Assembly (NCBI RefSeq): GCF_023078275.1
Contig: NC_062975.1
Span: 16,653,141-16,717,140 of the forward strand
Origin: Leguminivora glycinivorella
Taxonomy: Eukaryota > Arthropoda > Insecta > Lepidoptera > Tortricidae
Direction: 5' to 3'
DNA length: 64,000 bases
Under the pieces are notes generated by a model. That model saw only the letters and a list, made by a program, of their open reading frames with translations, was not told the DNA's origin and did no database searches. Below are positions 33,406 to 46,330 of this stretch, piece after piece. The translations under genes were made by a program, and so were the position numbers. Positions within the stretch are counted from its first letter, which is position 1; every line of letters starts with the position of its first letter.

Positions 33406-34479
33406 GTGAGAGCCCATTTTTTAGTCCGGACATCCCTGACATTTCGGGTGTGCATTAGTCTTGTGTGGAATAAACTCGTGTTATGAGGGACAATGTCTGA
33501 TTAAATAAGTAATGCGATATACGGCAACAATCTTTTTTGGGTTATGTAGCTGAGCTAGAATTGAATAATAGCATGTGTAGAGTCCCGATAAAAGGTTTGT
33601 TTAAAATTAAAATTCGTTCTTTATGATGAATTGACCACTGAGTAGAATAGTATAAATTTCAAGTTACACTAAACTTAGCGTAGACAAAATAAAACTTTGA
33701 GCCTTATTTCTGAGCCTATTAATTTCCTTAGAAAAGGAGGTAAGTTGTCTAGAAAGAGAAATAGGTAAAAAAGTTGCCTCTCATCCTTGATTTGGCATAG
33801 GTCACCACTCTTGTCTGCTTTTTCTGTAAGTATAAAATGATGAAAAAAATGGCAAAGGAGAAGGCGTAGCTACAGGGTTGCGAGAATTGGACGCGTTTAT
33901 GTCGATTGGCTCGTCGATTGTCACTTTTCTCGATTTGTATTGTACTGTACAATAGGATGGTTACCAGGTTTTAGATAAGTAGAAAAGGAGTGGCATGCAT
34001 CAAAAAGGAACTACACGATCGACCTTGAAATGCTGTCAAAATTCGGTTTTGTAGGAAGTGTTATTGCTGTAGTACTTATGTAAGTACCTCTATTAATTAT
34101 TCTGTGACAAGATTAGGTACTATAACTCGCACATACAAGCGTGATAGACAACTGTGATAGACATAGATTATACAAAGCAAGCAAATTTTATTTCTCAAGT
34201 CTCTATCGAAATTTTGCTAGAATATTACATACAGGTGTTAAAGTAAATATTGTAACTGCCACTACAGAATGCGTGTCAATAATCTCTGAAGACTATAAAA
34301 TCTATTTTATGCAGATAAAGTGTAGTTTGTACAACATTTTACGACGTATTTCATTTTTTATAGGCGTTTCTCTCGCACCCCCGCCCTCTGATGCTATTGC
34401 CAATGGCTGCTCGGTGCGATCGAGTCCATCTTTTTCGTCCGAAATATACTGGCAAACATTTTGCAAAACGGGAGTACAG
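33406..34479. other. putative intron of the 33292 gene; no other feature
   Basis: AT-rich. A long plus ORF (34141-34770) overlaps the dispersed repeat at 34480 and is not supported as a gene. Confidence 0.35.
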
Positions 34480-34665
34480 TGCGTAACCGAATGGCACAAA
34501 CGCTCACGAAACGAAGAGCTCGTAGACATCTATCTCTATCGCTCTTGCGTATTCGCGCGACAGAGCCAGACTACCTTTCGCGGCGTTTCGTTTTCGTTTT
34601 GCGTCGCAGAAATGCCATTCGGCTACGGCACCTGGCCCCATATGTGCATTCGGCTACGCACGCTG
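34480..34665 (-). repeat. dispersed repeat, GTAGCCGAATGGCATTTCTG family, reversed
   Basis: Reverse complement of the family at 12469-12630 (ATCTCTATCGCTCTTGCGTA, AGAAATGCCATTCGGCTACG). Confidence 0.65.
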
Positions 34666-34959
34666 ATTTCACAATGTTTGGTATTAAACTTTAAATTAAA
34701 GACAAGGCCAGAAATTATAATTCATAAAAGTCTAACGTCAGTTATTCGTATTTACTTCCCTCTACATTAGTTACTTTATAAGGATCAATGAACATTGATC
34801 TTTAGAGTTATTCTGTATTGATGGTCCAAATTAATAGTTTGAAAAAATCCAACGATTGGTCCAACATAGAAGAGGTACATTTTATATAGACGACACGTCA
34901 CCAAGTCGTCAAAATCGAAATTAAACTTCATCTACGTATGAAAGTGATATATTTATTAT

Positions 34960-35150
34960 GCTTGGAGTCCGCAGTACCGATTGGGTCAGAAAAACATTGA
35001 GACCGCGTTTAGCCGAGGCAGAGACAGCTAGACCAACTTTTCATAAGAGATGGCGGAACGACCTAGACCTCCAAGCATTTTGCAAAGACTGACAAGTGAC
35101 AAAACTGACAAACCGCGATGAGTGGTGTAAGACAGAAAAAATATTTTGAC
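34960..35150 (+). pseudogene. degenerate RTE-type LINE C-terminus
   Basis: The translation WVRKTLRPRLAEAETARPTF, then KRWRNDLDLQAFCKD, a stop, and LTNRDEWCKTEK matches the RW.DDL...W....DR..W pattern at the end of RTE-like ORFs. A stop codon in the middle shows decay. Confidence 0.45.
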
Positions 35151-35756
35151 ATTTAGGTTTTATTCTTGAAGTCTAGAGTAGTAATATTTATACTTTTGAT
35201 AGTCAAGCAATTTTCCGCAGGTAGACATATTCACTTCACTACCTACACGACCCCGTCAACCGTTTGTACAAATTGCAAGGCTCTCATTAATCTGGTTTTT
35301 GAAGAACTAGACTCGCTTTCAATGTATAGTCCAATAAGAATTTTGGTCTTATCGCGTCTCAGACTTTTATTATTGTGCAGCCCGCGAATTCTATAGCATT
35401 AGAACGGCAATATATTTTTTATAGTTCCGCCTGGAGGTGGTTAACGGTATGAAATACACAGAGTACAGGCGTTAAGTGAATGATGGAAGATTGTAGCTGT
35501 AGCTCTTTTGAATTAATTTTATTGTTTGTTTATGGTTTTTAGGGCGGACAAGTGTTTTACGATCAGATTTATTGTAAAGATAATATTTGTTTTACATATA
35601 TTTGTATTTGAAACGCCTTCAAAATTGCGATAAAACTTTTTAAACACTCTCAACTTTGATATGAGAAGGTATGTTGTGGATCAAACCATTGGGGATCAAT
35701 CGGTTTTCTCATGATGTTTTGCTGAAGGATGGGCTAAAAATGGGGTGTAAAACCTG
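35151..35756. other. intergenic DNA, no gene seen
   Basis: No supported feature. Confidence 0.35.
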
Positions 35757-35850
35757 AAAGACTTATTGGTGCAAGCAGGAATTTGAACCCAAGATTTTCG
35801 TATTGAAACTCGCACGCCCTTAGTGCAAGGCCACCAGCAATTTCACATCA
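35757..35850 (-). repeat. possible degenerate tRNA-derived sequence
   Basis: On the minus strand there is a B-box-like GGGTTCAAATTCC, with an A-box-like TGGCCTTGCACTAAGGG upstream. Cloverleaf pairing is not convincing, so a SINE relic is more likely than a tRNA gene. Confidence 0.3.
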
Positions 35851-38113
35851 TACACGCATTTCTAAGCAGCGTGACCCCTTTTGACTAAAAATCTGGTAGC
35901 CCTACTGGTAAGAACGAAAACACTATGCCATATCTAAGTCAATCCGGTTCGGTACTCAAATATGCTCCAACCCACTTAAAACAAACTTCATTCCAATCAT
36001 AAGTATATCGAATGTGCGGATCATTATTTCCAATTTGGCTCAGTCGGGTGCATATTAAAGTTTAAATTGAACGTACACTGCGGCGCGGTGTAAGTCTGCA
36101 TTAGGGGGCCCCGGGGAAGACGAGAGGGCGTGGACAGAGAGGAACGGGTAGCGGAAGAGTTATTGGCTTGGGTAAGGACTGATTTCGACTGAGCGATTCT
36201 ATTTTAGTTATAAGTTACATTGCTAACTATAGACTAGGTACATATAATTGAACACACCTGTGAAACACGTATGCGAGTTGTCACAAATGTGGACAGTACC
36301 CAAAATGTTAATGTAATGTACATTGCCTTTTGACGGATTTCTTTTGGGTAAAATTGGTTGAATGGAAATTCACAGTAACAGTCGGGTGCATAATAACTAT
36401 TCAAATTCACATACACTACGAAAAGATACGTATACTGCAGATCTATGAAAATCAGATTCACTATTATTCTGTTAACTAACTTTAATATTATTCAAATAAC
36501 TGTCATGTTTATTTGTCTTTATGCCATACACATTACACATTTCACTCTTTTCATCGACAACACACCATGGTTAAAAAACAGATTTACGATAATAATATAT
36601 TTATTCTATTAATTTTTATGAATGGAGGTTATTTCAGTTACAAAGTTGCGCAATGTGGTATTATGTAAACATTTACGTATTGAATAAGTTTTCATTATGC
36701 ATGTTTAACTTGAAAAAACCGGATAATGCTAGTCTGGCTCGAACATCGAAGGTTACGTGTACATTTTACTATTTTTTCTCACAACTATATATTAATAATC
36801 ATGTACTGATGTATGGTGTAATACGATTTATTTTCCAAATTTTATAGTTTAGGTCAACCGGAAGTACCCTATTAATTTTGACTTCCTTGAGTGTAGATTT
36901 TTTTTTCAACTCAATTAACCTATGTTGTATTTACTTAGAAATAAGGTTTTTTTACAGCTTCAAGGAACGGTACAGTACACTTGAGTATAGGGTTTTTCCG
37001 AAATAAAGAATATTGAGAAATAGATAAACGGATAGACAAGAAAGTACATAATTGTATAAGGGTTCCATTTTTCCCTTTTGATCCGAAGCATATGTATCTA
37101 GAAATAAGGTTTAAAATGGCTTTTTATACATGTACCGCAGCGACGCAGTTACTTTTTATACGTGTACCTTTTCATCGGTTCCAGACACAATCCTTAAATT
37201 GTAGTGAGTTGCACGGTATTTTATGCATGTTTTCCGCTACATTTCTCCCACCAAGTCCCCACCTCGCGCTCGAGAACAAAGTATCGCTGCAGTTGTGTGC
37301 ATAATTCACTTTATTGCACTCGCGCCGCTGTCATAACTCTTTGGCTGACTTACCGCCTTATCTAACCGCAGTCCATCTGCCAGCATACGTAATCCGCAGG
37401 CCTGTAGCCAATTGTTTTAACAGATGGGACCAGTATGGATGGAATATATTTAATGCCTTCTCCTCTGGATGGAATGGTGGAATGGTACCGCTTTTAGATG
37501 TAACTGCGGGGCACCTGTAGATGAGACTGGCCCAGTACCGGAATAGATGACGAATACGAAAGGATACCTATGCTCATCATTGGGCAATTAAAGACTGAAA
37601 TCTGTGATAGTAACCGGTCAAGTTGCTCAAAGATGCTATTTTTTATATGTATTTATTGTGAGGAAGTTGATGCTCTTAGCAGGTCTGGTAAAAAAAAACT
37701 CACGCACAAATAGGTACAATTCGTTTTATATAGAAAACTTGGTCGGAGACGAAAATGGCGTCAGCCGAGCACGAATTCCCGATATATAATTCCACATACC
37801 AGTGAGGTTTGAATAATTAAATCTGGGCTTGCCCCCAAGAAAAATTGATAGCGATTCGAGCCCATCCCAATATTGGAGACGTGACTGGGCCGCACAAGCG
37901 ACTGGCTCCCAAATGTTTATTTTTTTGGTATTTTACGCCCAATCGACTGTATTTGCAAGGATCGGATGTGAGTCGTGACTTTTTAATAAATATTGGTAGG
38001 ACGTACTTGTTGATATACAAGTATTGCTGCTTATTCACTAGCAGTAATGATTTTTTATGCTTTATTCTCCAATATTCAGAAATAATGCAAAGTTATAATC
38101 TACCCGCTTTTAG
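35851..38113. other. 2.3 kb, no supported gene
   Basis: A short GC-rich stretch near 36070-36150 and scattered chance ORFs. A SINE-free, mostly AT-rich region. Confidence 0.35.
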
Positions 38114-38971
38114 TTAATGTTTATTTCCCACCGCACGACACACAGCACTCACAACATCCGCGCACTGGTCCGAAGATAGATCTTTTGGTTTGAACATTTG
38201 AATCACTGGTCCCCATGTTGGCGATAATCTATACCCGTCTTCCCTGTTAAAGTTTTTAGGATATTTTTTAATTTCGATCGCCTCCCTCACAATCCGGGGA
38301 TAATAGTGTCGCTCGGTGGAAAGAACTTTGGGTTTGTGTAGCTCAATCCAGTGATTCGTTTCCGCAGTAAGCAAGTGCTCGGCGATTGCAGATTTGTGTA
38401 TATGGCGATTTTTAACTGCCGCTATGTGTTCCTTCACCCTCTCTTGAACGCTGCGCTTTGTTTGGCCAATATACGCACTTCCACAACTGCAATCTATCTT
38501 GTAGACACCCGGACTTTGGTACGGAATGACATCCTTAGGACTGCGTAAGAGACTCGCTACTTTAGATAACGGTGTGTATACAGTCTTAATGGAGACTTTT
38601 CTTAGTACTGATCCAACTTTATCCGTTATCCCTTTCACATACGGCAAAAAGGCTGGTTGCCTGTCAACCTGCGGATGTCTCTCCCCCTTCTTAGTCTTGC
38701 GCGGGATTGTCTGCAAATACCCATTTTTCCTCAGCACCTTCTGAACATGGGCTAACTCCTCGTCTAAGTGTTCAGAGTCACATAAGTCTCGAGCCCTGTT
38801 AACCAGGGATGTGACCACCGATTGCAGATGTCTCGGATGATGATGGGAAGAAGCTTGCAGGTACCTGTCAGTGTGGGTGGGCTTTCTGTATACGGAGTGT
38901 GCCAGGGTTCCATCTGGTTTAGCTTTCAACTTTACATCCAGGATAGGTAGGGATCTGTCGCTCTCCATCTC
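38114..38971 (-). mobile_element. Penelope-like element, C-terminal half with GIY-YIG endonuclease
   Basis: A 284-aa frame on the minus strand starts inside the RT thumb (SLPILDVKLKAKPDGTL, VYRKPTHTDRYLQASSHHHP), a pattern diagnostic for Penelope-like retroelements. It continues into a GIY-YIG nuclease (GVYKIDCSCGSAYIGQTKRS, RVKEH) that nicks the target for priming. The frame is intact to the stop at 38114. Its 5' continuation is 13.4 kb away at 52353-52515 on the same strand; the break falls in a 22-bp sequence present at both places. Confidence 0.88.
38950..38971. repeat. left 22-bp target-site duplicate in the Penelope element
   Basis: GGGATCTGTCGCTCTCC... identical to 52353-52374, with different bases outside the match on both sides. 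Confidence 0.8.
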
Positions 38972-38991
38972 AGATTCAGATTCAGATTCAG

Positions 38992-39526
38992 GGGGTAACT
39001 CCAGCCAGCAGATCCTGCTGCAAGGACTAGGAAGGGGAGATTACAGGGGGAGGAGATTTTGTTATGAAATAGCACTGTAGGCTCACGTGACTCTGATGAT
39101 TGAGCCTAAGAGGCAGCGAGTCGTTGGATATGTCTGCGTCACATCTCACCGACTAAGACTCGAACGCAGAATCAGACAGAGTACGTTTTCATACCGACTC
39201 ATTGCGCAACAACCCCTGCTGCCCCGCCGTAGGCCCCCGCAGCCTGTCCAAGACACCGGAGCACCCAGTAGATAGGGTGGGGAGTGTAGGGTTTGCAGTC
39301 AGGATAGTAGGAGAGACGGGAGTTTGGAGCCGACCCGAATACAAGGCATCGTAAAGTCAGCGTGGGGTGAATAGATACTATACTTGGTGTGTAATAAATA
39401 GTAGGTATGTGAGGATAGGTGACTGCTTTAATTGTTATAACAAGAATTATTTCTTCCCCTTCGTTGTGTGTCGGGGTAGCAATATATCGTTTTTATTAGG
39501 TGGTATCTAATTCAAACTCCGACGTA
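38992..39526 (-). other. LINE 3' UTR
   Basis: Lies between the stop of the LINE ORF and the tandem tail. No coding homology seen; plus-strand ORFs here are not supported. Confidence 0.5.
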
Positions 39527-40167
39527 TTAGGTCACCTGGGGAGTGTTAGTGGTGCTGGTGCTGCAGCCGGTTTCTGTTTCTTCTGGCTCTGACTCCGTGT
39601 CCGTTTCCGGTTGCCTGTAAATTCTCTCAGCTTCTTTCTTTAGTCTACTTCTATTTTCTGAAATCTGTTCCCAATAGCATCTGGGTCTGTTAGTGTAGTG
39701 ACGAATGTCGTGGTTTAGGAGTCTTCCCAAGTGTATATTGGGCGTCCCTCCTTCCTCGTATTTTCTTTATATTTTAACGCTGCGTGTAGAAGGTGGGGGC
39801 TTTCTCGTCTAAGGACATGCCCGTAGAATGAGAGTCGGCGGACTTTAATGATTTTGGTAATCGTTTTACCTTCTAGGATGTCGTGTATCTTTTGTTTCGG
39901 GCTATCCCTGGCTACAAGCAGCATTTCCTTGAGTATGTGCCTTTCGTACCGTCTTAGGCGGGCTCTATTGGCTTTTGTCAGGGCGGTTACGTTTAACCCG
40001 TACGTCATGGCGGGGGAGATGACCATTTTATACATAAGTCGCGCTATTTTCCACTCAACTTTCTTTTCCTTGATGAATTTTGTCAAGATTTTTGAATTTC
40101 TTACGGCCTGATCGCATCTAGTCTTAATTGTGGCTCTCCTGTTATGACCTGAGGTGATGTATGTGCC
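39527..40167 (-). pseudogene. C-terminal part of the LINE reverse transcriptase ORF
   Basis: The minus-strand frame reads NLGTYITSGHNRRATIKTRC into YKMVISPAMTYGLNVTALTK, the conserved YLG and YG block after the RT palm in RTE-like LINEs. It then runs to GRPIYTWEDS, where it breaks beside a G3 run near 39725. Homology continues one frame over as GRLLNHDIRHYTNRPRCYWE to the stop at 39527. It matches the strand and order expected for the end of the ORF that starts at 48472. Confidence 0.75.
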
Positions 40168-40172
40168 AAGAT

Positions 40173-40561
40173 TGTTAGGATACTATTTTATATTTACAAT
40201 GTTTTGGTGAATAAATACGTTTTTCTTGTCTATTTAAGCTAAGTGCAATGTAAAAAGTATCTGTACTGATTAGTCACGTGACGGGTCACGTGACTGATCC
40301 CCTCATCTGAAGTATTGACCGAACTAGTCAGTCAGAGGTGACATCGGAACGTTAACGGTCGAGCAATATTTCAGGTGCTTGGTATTTGGTAATTATAATT
40401 GTAAACAGGTCTGTACGTTTTGTTTGTTAAAACAGGGACATAAATGACGGTCATGTGTGCAGTAAAATGCAAGAGTATTATATCCTTTGTGCCAAATAAA
40501 TGTACATTGTTCGATTACAACCAGCGCTGTTTCACTTAATAGTTATACTCCTTTTATCTCA
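40173..40561 (+). repeat. LTR-like unit 1 (about 389 bp)
   Basis: Starts TGTTAGGATACTATTTTATA and ends CTCCTTTTATCTCA. It has a TATTTAAG TATA-like box, AATAAA sites, and an internal palindrome TCACGTGACGGGTCACGTGA. Near-identical units are at 44645 and 45044, and an inverted partial one at 45430. Confidence 0.75.
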
Positions 40562-41149
40562 GAAGTGAGGATAGGCGAGTATTTCAACAATCACTCGTTT
40601 ATCCCGCCTGCAAAATCGGCCCTGGCACAATGAATATAACATTAGATTAACAATTCTGTGAGATTTTTTTTTTCCATACATAAAGCATTAATGTTTTTTC
40701 TAGCGTTGCTAAGCAACTGTCAGTCACATCCTGCAGGCGCGCTCACATAGGGCGCAAAGCAAAAAGGCTACAAGCTGAGTAACAGAACCAGACTTATTTT
40801 TTTTAAAAACGGTGACAAGTTTTTATTTGACCTTCGCCATGTTGCAGATTTCTTTTACTGGCAAGAAGTACTCTTTGACAACAGACATCAAAAGTCATCG
40901 AACGTCAGTGATGTAAACAAGAAGTAAATATTTTAATTTTATTATTCTTACGGGTTTGTCATAAATTTTCCTAAACGAATCCAACAGAAGTTAATCAAAA
41001 TAATACTGAACGTTGCAATTTCTTAAAACAACGAAAGGATGAAGGATTTCACAGAATTCTGATAAACAATGTTTTGAATGAGACTTTAATCAACAGGTAT
41101 TGTAAGCCAGAAATTTATCTTTGATTCTCAAAAACAATAGATTTATTTA

Positions 41150-41405
41150 ATACAAATATTAACCCCGTGTAGTGACAGGTTAAGAATTTCGCCACCACCC
41201 CCTTTCTTCCCGTCGGTATTGTGGAAGTAAACTTTGAGATATGAGATAAATGGCGTGGCATGGGCGAACTGCAACTGGCGACTGGCAACCTGTCACTGCA
41301 AGGACCGGCAAGGTCACAATATCGTTTTCTTTCAATCCCGTAATTGCCAAGAGTGGTACTGAAACTTGAGCAGTTTCGTGTGCTCTGCCTCTCCTTTATG
41401 GAACA
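41150..41405 (-). repeat. lepidopteran-type dispersed repeat, reversed
   Basis: CCACCACCCCCTTTCTTCCC ... AGTGGTACTGAAACTTGAGC, then GTGTGCTCTGCCTCTCC; reverse of the 3845-4025 family with a longer body. The 97-aa ORF here belongs to it. Confidence 0.6.
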
Positions 41406-41430
41406 CAAGCATGAATAGACGTTATAGCCA

Positions 41431-41508
41431 TATAAATAAATAAATAATAAATACTTAAATAAATATTATAGGACATTCTTACACAGATTGACTGAGGCCC
41501 AGTCAGCA
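41431..41508 (-). mobile_element. SINE 3' tail, reversed
   Basis: AATATTATAGGACATTCTTA, then CACAGATTGACTGAGGCCCA; reverse complement of the end of the SINE at 60071-60340. Confidence 0.65.
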
Positions 41509-44500
41509 GTATAAAAGCAGTTCGTAGCATATTCCTTTACGGTAAATATGAAGACGTCAGTCCTTTGAAAGTTCAGCTCACATTTAACTTGCAACCTATC
41601 CTATGTAAATGTTACGAAAGTATACAACCTGTTTTTATTGATTTCCGTTATTTTTAAAAGTGACGAAGATTAAAGAATCTTTAGTCTTTCTGACGTAAAG
41701 AGCTAAAGACGTCAATTACAATTTATTTATTTAAGTAAGTGGCGTTTAAACTCGTACTGCTATCGAGTTAAGTATTCAAAAATAAATTAAATGATCCATT
41801 AATTGTTTTGTACGGCATTTATAAAGGTATACATTATGTATTATGTTATGACATTGTGACGTCAGAAACTTGACGCCAGCTTTATGTTCCTCTTAACTTG
41901 CTTATTAATTCAATTAAACTAAAAGTAATGTACCAGATGACTCCTGATCATGACCCGTGTCAAAATTAACGGAAAACAAAAAAAAATACGGTGTTTAATT
42001 AAGTTTGTGTGGATAAAATCTTGCGAGTAGGATTTGACCAACTTCTCTTTTAATTACGTCAAATATGCATACACAAGGGACATTGCAAATATTATTTGCA
42101 ATAGGCATCTAGTTAAGGAACCCACCACCACCATGGTGATGGAGATAATAGGTGGCCATTGGATATTGGATATGAGCGCAACCTAATGTTTAAATTATTA
42201 GATTTTAGAAGTGTCATAAAGAGCATTAATTTCATGTGGAAATAAAGTACAGTCAGCCATAATAGCGTGCATCAATATTTTAGTGTGTGATCAATCTGAA
42301 CACATACTTTGTATACTAACATGAACATGTTAATATACCAAAATAGTCTACAGTTCTTTTACTGGTCCTTGTCGGACGTGACTTCTTAAGAGGGCTTTCA
42401 TGTGAAAAATAGTGAAATCGCAACCGAGCGCTTAATCATAATACCGTGTGTGGTGTCATATTGGGGAGCTTTCCGAGTGGTTCACAAATATATAACATAT
42501 TATGGGACTTTTTCTGCTTGGTCTAACAAAATATGAGAAAATGTCCAGAAGTGGCAATAATTGTGACATATCAGGGCTCGTTTTCAAAAAAATTGCCAGG
42601 AATATATGATAGAGGTTTGTAATCGCTAAGGCATAAGAGCAATTTTAGTAAACGTTGCAGATTAATTTTGTACGAGAATAACTTCAATGTGATGTAGATT
42701 TTCAAAGAAATTGTCACATAATTTTAGATAATTTCTGAAAAAAATTGAATTCGTCTTAGCCTTGTTTACTCTTTTTAAAAACCTTATAATAAAAATGTAA
42801 TCTGAGAAATTTTTCAGGATATATACGTATTATAAATTTATCGGTTTCAGTGTTCCAAATTGTCCAAGTTTTACAAATGGGATCGACTGGTCCGGCGCTG
42901 TACGCGGGTTTTCCTGAACGTGTATCGGAGAAAAAATCATAATTGGTTTGATGAGTTGGTTTTCTAAAATCCAGTTTGATAAGTGTCAAGGTGATGAGAT
43001 GCTCTAATTGAAACCTGAATTAGATAACGATAGTGTAGTATTTCACCGAAATTTTACATTGTTTTGACGTTTTTCTCGAAAGCACCCTTAAGTTCATTCA
43101 TAGATAACCATTTACAATGGGTATTTTAAGATAGTCCCAGTTCAGTTTTAAATATATATATATTTACATATAGACTTGCATGACCAGATGACCACTAGAG
43201 TCTATTAGTTTTGAATACCTAAATATTTTATTGCTCTGAGATAGAATATTGAACCCTATACGTTTGGTGGATCTAAGTAAAGGTACTGTATGTGTCAAAA
43301 TATAAAGCCGCTCTCTCACAAATATGGATGCCGGTTTGCATGGCAGCAAATTTAAATAACGCTCTGTGTGGATAATGGTGGATAATCAACATCATACTTT
43401 ATGAACGTCTTCAGTGTTGTTTCAGATTAATAATCAATAGACCAAGATGGCTGCGACATGCCGATGATAAGCTGTCCAGAGTGTCAAGGCCACGTGTCTA
43501 GAGAAAATGCTGCTAAGTTGCCTTAGAGTCAATACGAAATCACTAGATGGGTTTTTTTTTTTTCTTTCAACGCTCGTTTTCATAATGTAGATGCTATCTA
43601 ATATAAGTTCTAAATTACACTACAAATGTTTTAGTATCATATACTTTTATTTAATTTATTTTTATTGAACAAATTTACATTATCGAAATCGTTATCTATA
43701 ACTTTAGTGATGTTATTAAATTGACAGACTTTGTCACAAAGATACCAGCTAGCACATCTAAATAGTAGATACAGACAATGCATCCGGGCATATGTTACAT
43801 CTAAGGAAAAAAGGTGTTTGATACGGGAGTGAGTACTTAAAGAAATAAACGTATAAAACGCGATAGTTTAAAGTATTATCACAGAATGTATAGAGTACAG
43901 AAAGTGCAAGTACCTACAAAAGGCTCAATACTAGCACGATTGTTCACATTTTAAAATATTTCCTTAAATCGTTGTCTTTCATAGAGTTAACTTTGTATTC
44001 AGTTCAGTACGTTCCCTCTAATGCCTATATCATTTGCCAGCTTATTTAATAAAATTGAATGTGGTGAAAAATCAAGCACATTGCTTGCTAAGATTAGACA
44101 TTGTCCATAAAGAAAGCTACTAGGAGGAATATCGTCATCTATTGATTTTGCTACTACCTAATGTTACAAGGTTAGTGCAACCCAGCATTGCCAAACTTTC
44201 GTTATAGAAGCCATACTTTAGTTATTTAGAGTTGAGCAAAAACTGAAAATATTCAAAAGATGTTCGTGCATCATTTCTAAGGATTTTTGTTTCTCGGATT
44301 TTAGAGATAATATATTCAAAGACGTTATGTTCTGTTCGAATATGGTCTTGATATTCGATGATTAAAAGTTATGAAATTTGATACTAATACAATTGGGTTT
44401 AAGACGCAATAGGAGCGGTGAATTCTCCATACAAACCCTCTCGACTATTTTCTCCCTGGTTTTTGAAACCGTGATAATTAACTGTACATGTATAAGTTTC

Positions 44501-44644
44501 AGTAATGCAGTCAAATGACGATGAAGCCAGCGATGACGGGCGGAGAAAAAAAAGCGCGATTTACACCATCATGTGAAGGAGGCGAATCATGATGGCTATG
44601 GAAATCCAGCATGTCCAACGCAGAAATTACCTGCCATGACAAGA

Positions 44645-45032
44645 GTTAGGATACTATTTTATATTTACAATGTTTTGGTGAATAAATACGTTTTTCTTGT
44701 CTATTTAAGCTAAGTGCAATGTAAAAAGTATCTGTACTGATTAGTCACGTGACGGGTCACGTGACTGATCCCCTCATCTGAAGTATTGACCGAACTAGTC
44801 AGTCAGAGGTGACATCGGAACGTTAACGGTCGAGCAATATTTCAGGTGCTTGGTATTTGGTAATTATAATTGTAAACAGGTCTGTACGTTTTGTTTGTTA
44901 AAACAGGGACATAAATGACGGTCATGTGTGCAGTAAAATGCAAGAGTATTATATCCTTTGTGCCAAATAAATGTACATTGTTCGATTACAACCAGCGCTG
45001 TTTCACTTAATAGTTATACTCCTTTTATCTCA
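44645..45032 (+). repeat. LTR-like unit 2
   Basis: Starts GTTAGGATACTATTTTATAT and ends TTTTATCTCA; no difference from unit 1 noticed within the shared span. Only about 11 bp (TATGGGCGAGC) separate it from unit 3. Confidence 0.75.
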
Positions 45033-45043
45033 TATGGGCGAGC

Positions 45044-45429
45044 TGTTAGGATACTATTTTATATTTACAATGTTTTGGTGAATAAATACGTTTTTCTTGT
45101 CTATTTAAGCTAAGTGCAATGTAAAAAGTATCTGTACTGATTAGTCACGTGACGGGTCACGTGACTGATCCCCTCATCTGAAGTATTGACCGAACTAGTC
45201 AGTCAGAGGTGACATCGGAACGTTAACGGTCGAGCAATATTTCAGGTGCTTGGTATTTGGTAATTATAATTGTAAACAGGTCTGTACGTTTTGTTTGTTA
45301 AAACAGGGACATAAATGACGGTCATGTGTGCAGTAAAATGCAAGAGTATTATATCCTTTGTGCCAAATAAATGTACATTGTTCGATTACAACCAGCGCTG
45401 TTTCACTTAATAGTTATACTCCTTTTATC
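45044..45429 (+). repeat. LTR-like unit 3
   Basis: Same sequence as unit 2 up to TTTTATC, where it meets the inverted unit head to head. Confidence 0.75.
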
Positions 45430-45652
45430 AGCGCTGGTTGTAATCGAACAATGTACATTTATTTGGCACAAAGGATATAATACTCTTGCATTTTACTGCA
45501 CACATGACCGTCATTTATGTCCCTGTTTTAACAAACAAAACGTACAGACCTGTTTACAATTATAATTACCAAATACCAAGCACCTGAAATATTGCTCGAC
45601 CGTTAACGTTCCGATGTCACCTCTGACTGACTAGTTCGGTCAATACTTCAGA
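45430..45652 (-). repeat. inverted partial LTR-like unit
   Basis: Begins AGCGCTGGTTGTAATCGAAC and ends CAATACTTCAG, the reverse complement of the second half of the unit. With unit 3 it forms a palindrome of over 200 bp per arm. Confidence 0.8.
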
Positions 45653-46330
45653 GTAAACGGTCGATGACGTTTATACACTGGCCTAGTATAATTAGATCAT
45701 CTGCATAAGACAGAATGATTGGCAGTCGGATTTCTTTGTCTTGGTATAGTCTGACGTCTTCGTCTTCTTCTTCGAGCGTACGAAGTACGTCGTCCATTAG
45801 AATGGTGAACAAACGGGGAGACAATGGGCAGCCCTGTTTTACCCCTTTACCTTTCTGAACCGTGTCCGAGCATTGTCCGCACCAGGAAACAAATGTTTTT
45901 TTCGTTCATGCATGCTTCTACAATCCTATTGGTGAGAGGGGCGTTCGTGCGAGAGTATATAATGTCCCTAAGTGCATTTAGATCAACGGTGTCAAATGCT
46001 TTCTCGATATCTAATGCCGTTATAAACAGTTTCGTTCCTTCCCTCCAGTTTATATCTAAGACCCGGCGAAGGGTAAAGATGTGATCCTCGGTGGATCTAT
46101 TAGCCAGGAAAGCGGCTTGGTAACTTCCAAGTGGTTTTATTGTAGCATCCAGTTTTTCTAATAAGAAACTAGCATAGATTCTGTAGCCTACATTGCAAAT
46201 TGATATTTTTCGAAAATCGCCTATAGCTTTGGGATGGCTTTTTTTGGTATAGGAACTTGTTTGGTGAGTGCCCATTCTGCTGGAACCTTGTTGTTAATCC
46301 AGGCATCTTTCATGATGTTTGTGACATGTG
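45653..46330 (-). pseudogene. LINE reverse transcriptase palm, frameshifted
   Basis: Continuation of the ORF at 48472. One frame (46275-45847) has SHPKAIGDFRKISICNVGYR, FLANRSTEDHIFTLRRVLD and FITALDIEKAFDTVD with the first RT aspartate. After another shift the minus strand reads GVKQGCPLSPRLFTILMDDV and the catalytic YADD (ILSYADDLIILG) before the LTR block cuts in at about 45653. Breaks fall at or near homopolymers, for example a C6 run at about 46347 and an A7 run at about 46230. Confidence 0.8.

Larger units (their letters stand above)
40562..44644. other. 4 kb of ordinary-looking DNA between LTR-like units
   Basis: No ORF with RT, protease or gag motifs. It contains a reversed lepidopteran repeat (41150-41405) and a reversed SINE tail (41431-41508), so it looks like captured genomic DNA, not a retroelement interior. 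A TATAAAAG motif at 41510 precedes a six-codon ORF and was not taken as a promoter. Confidence 0.5.

Noticed and set aside
34141..34770. A 209-aa plus-strand ORF
   Set aside because: Its second half lies in a dispersed repeat (34480-34665), and the first half has no motif and a composition typical of AT-rich noncoding DNA.
41508..41570. TATAAAAG followed 38 bp on by an ATG
   Set aside because: The ATG frame stops after six codons and no donor site follows, so it was not taken as a promoter plus gene.
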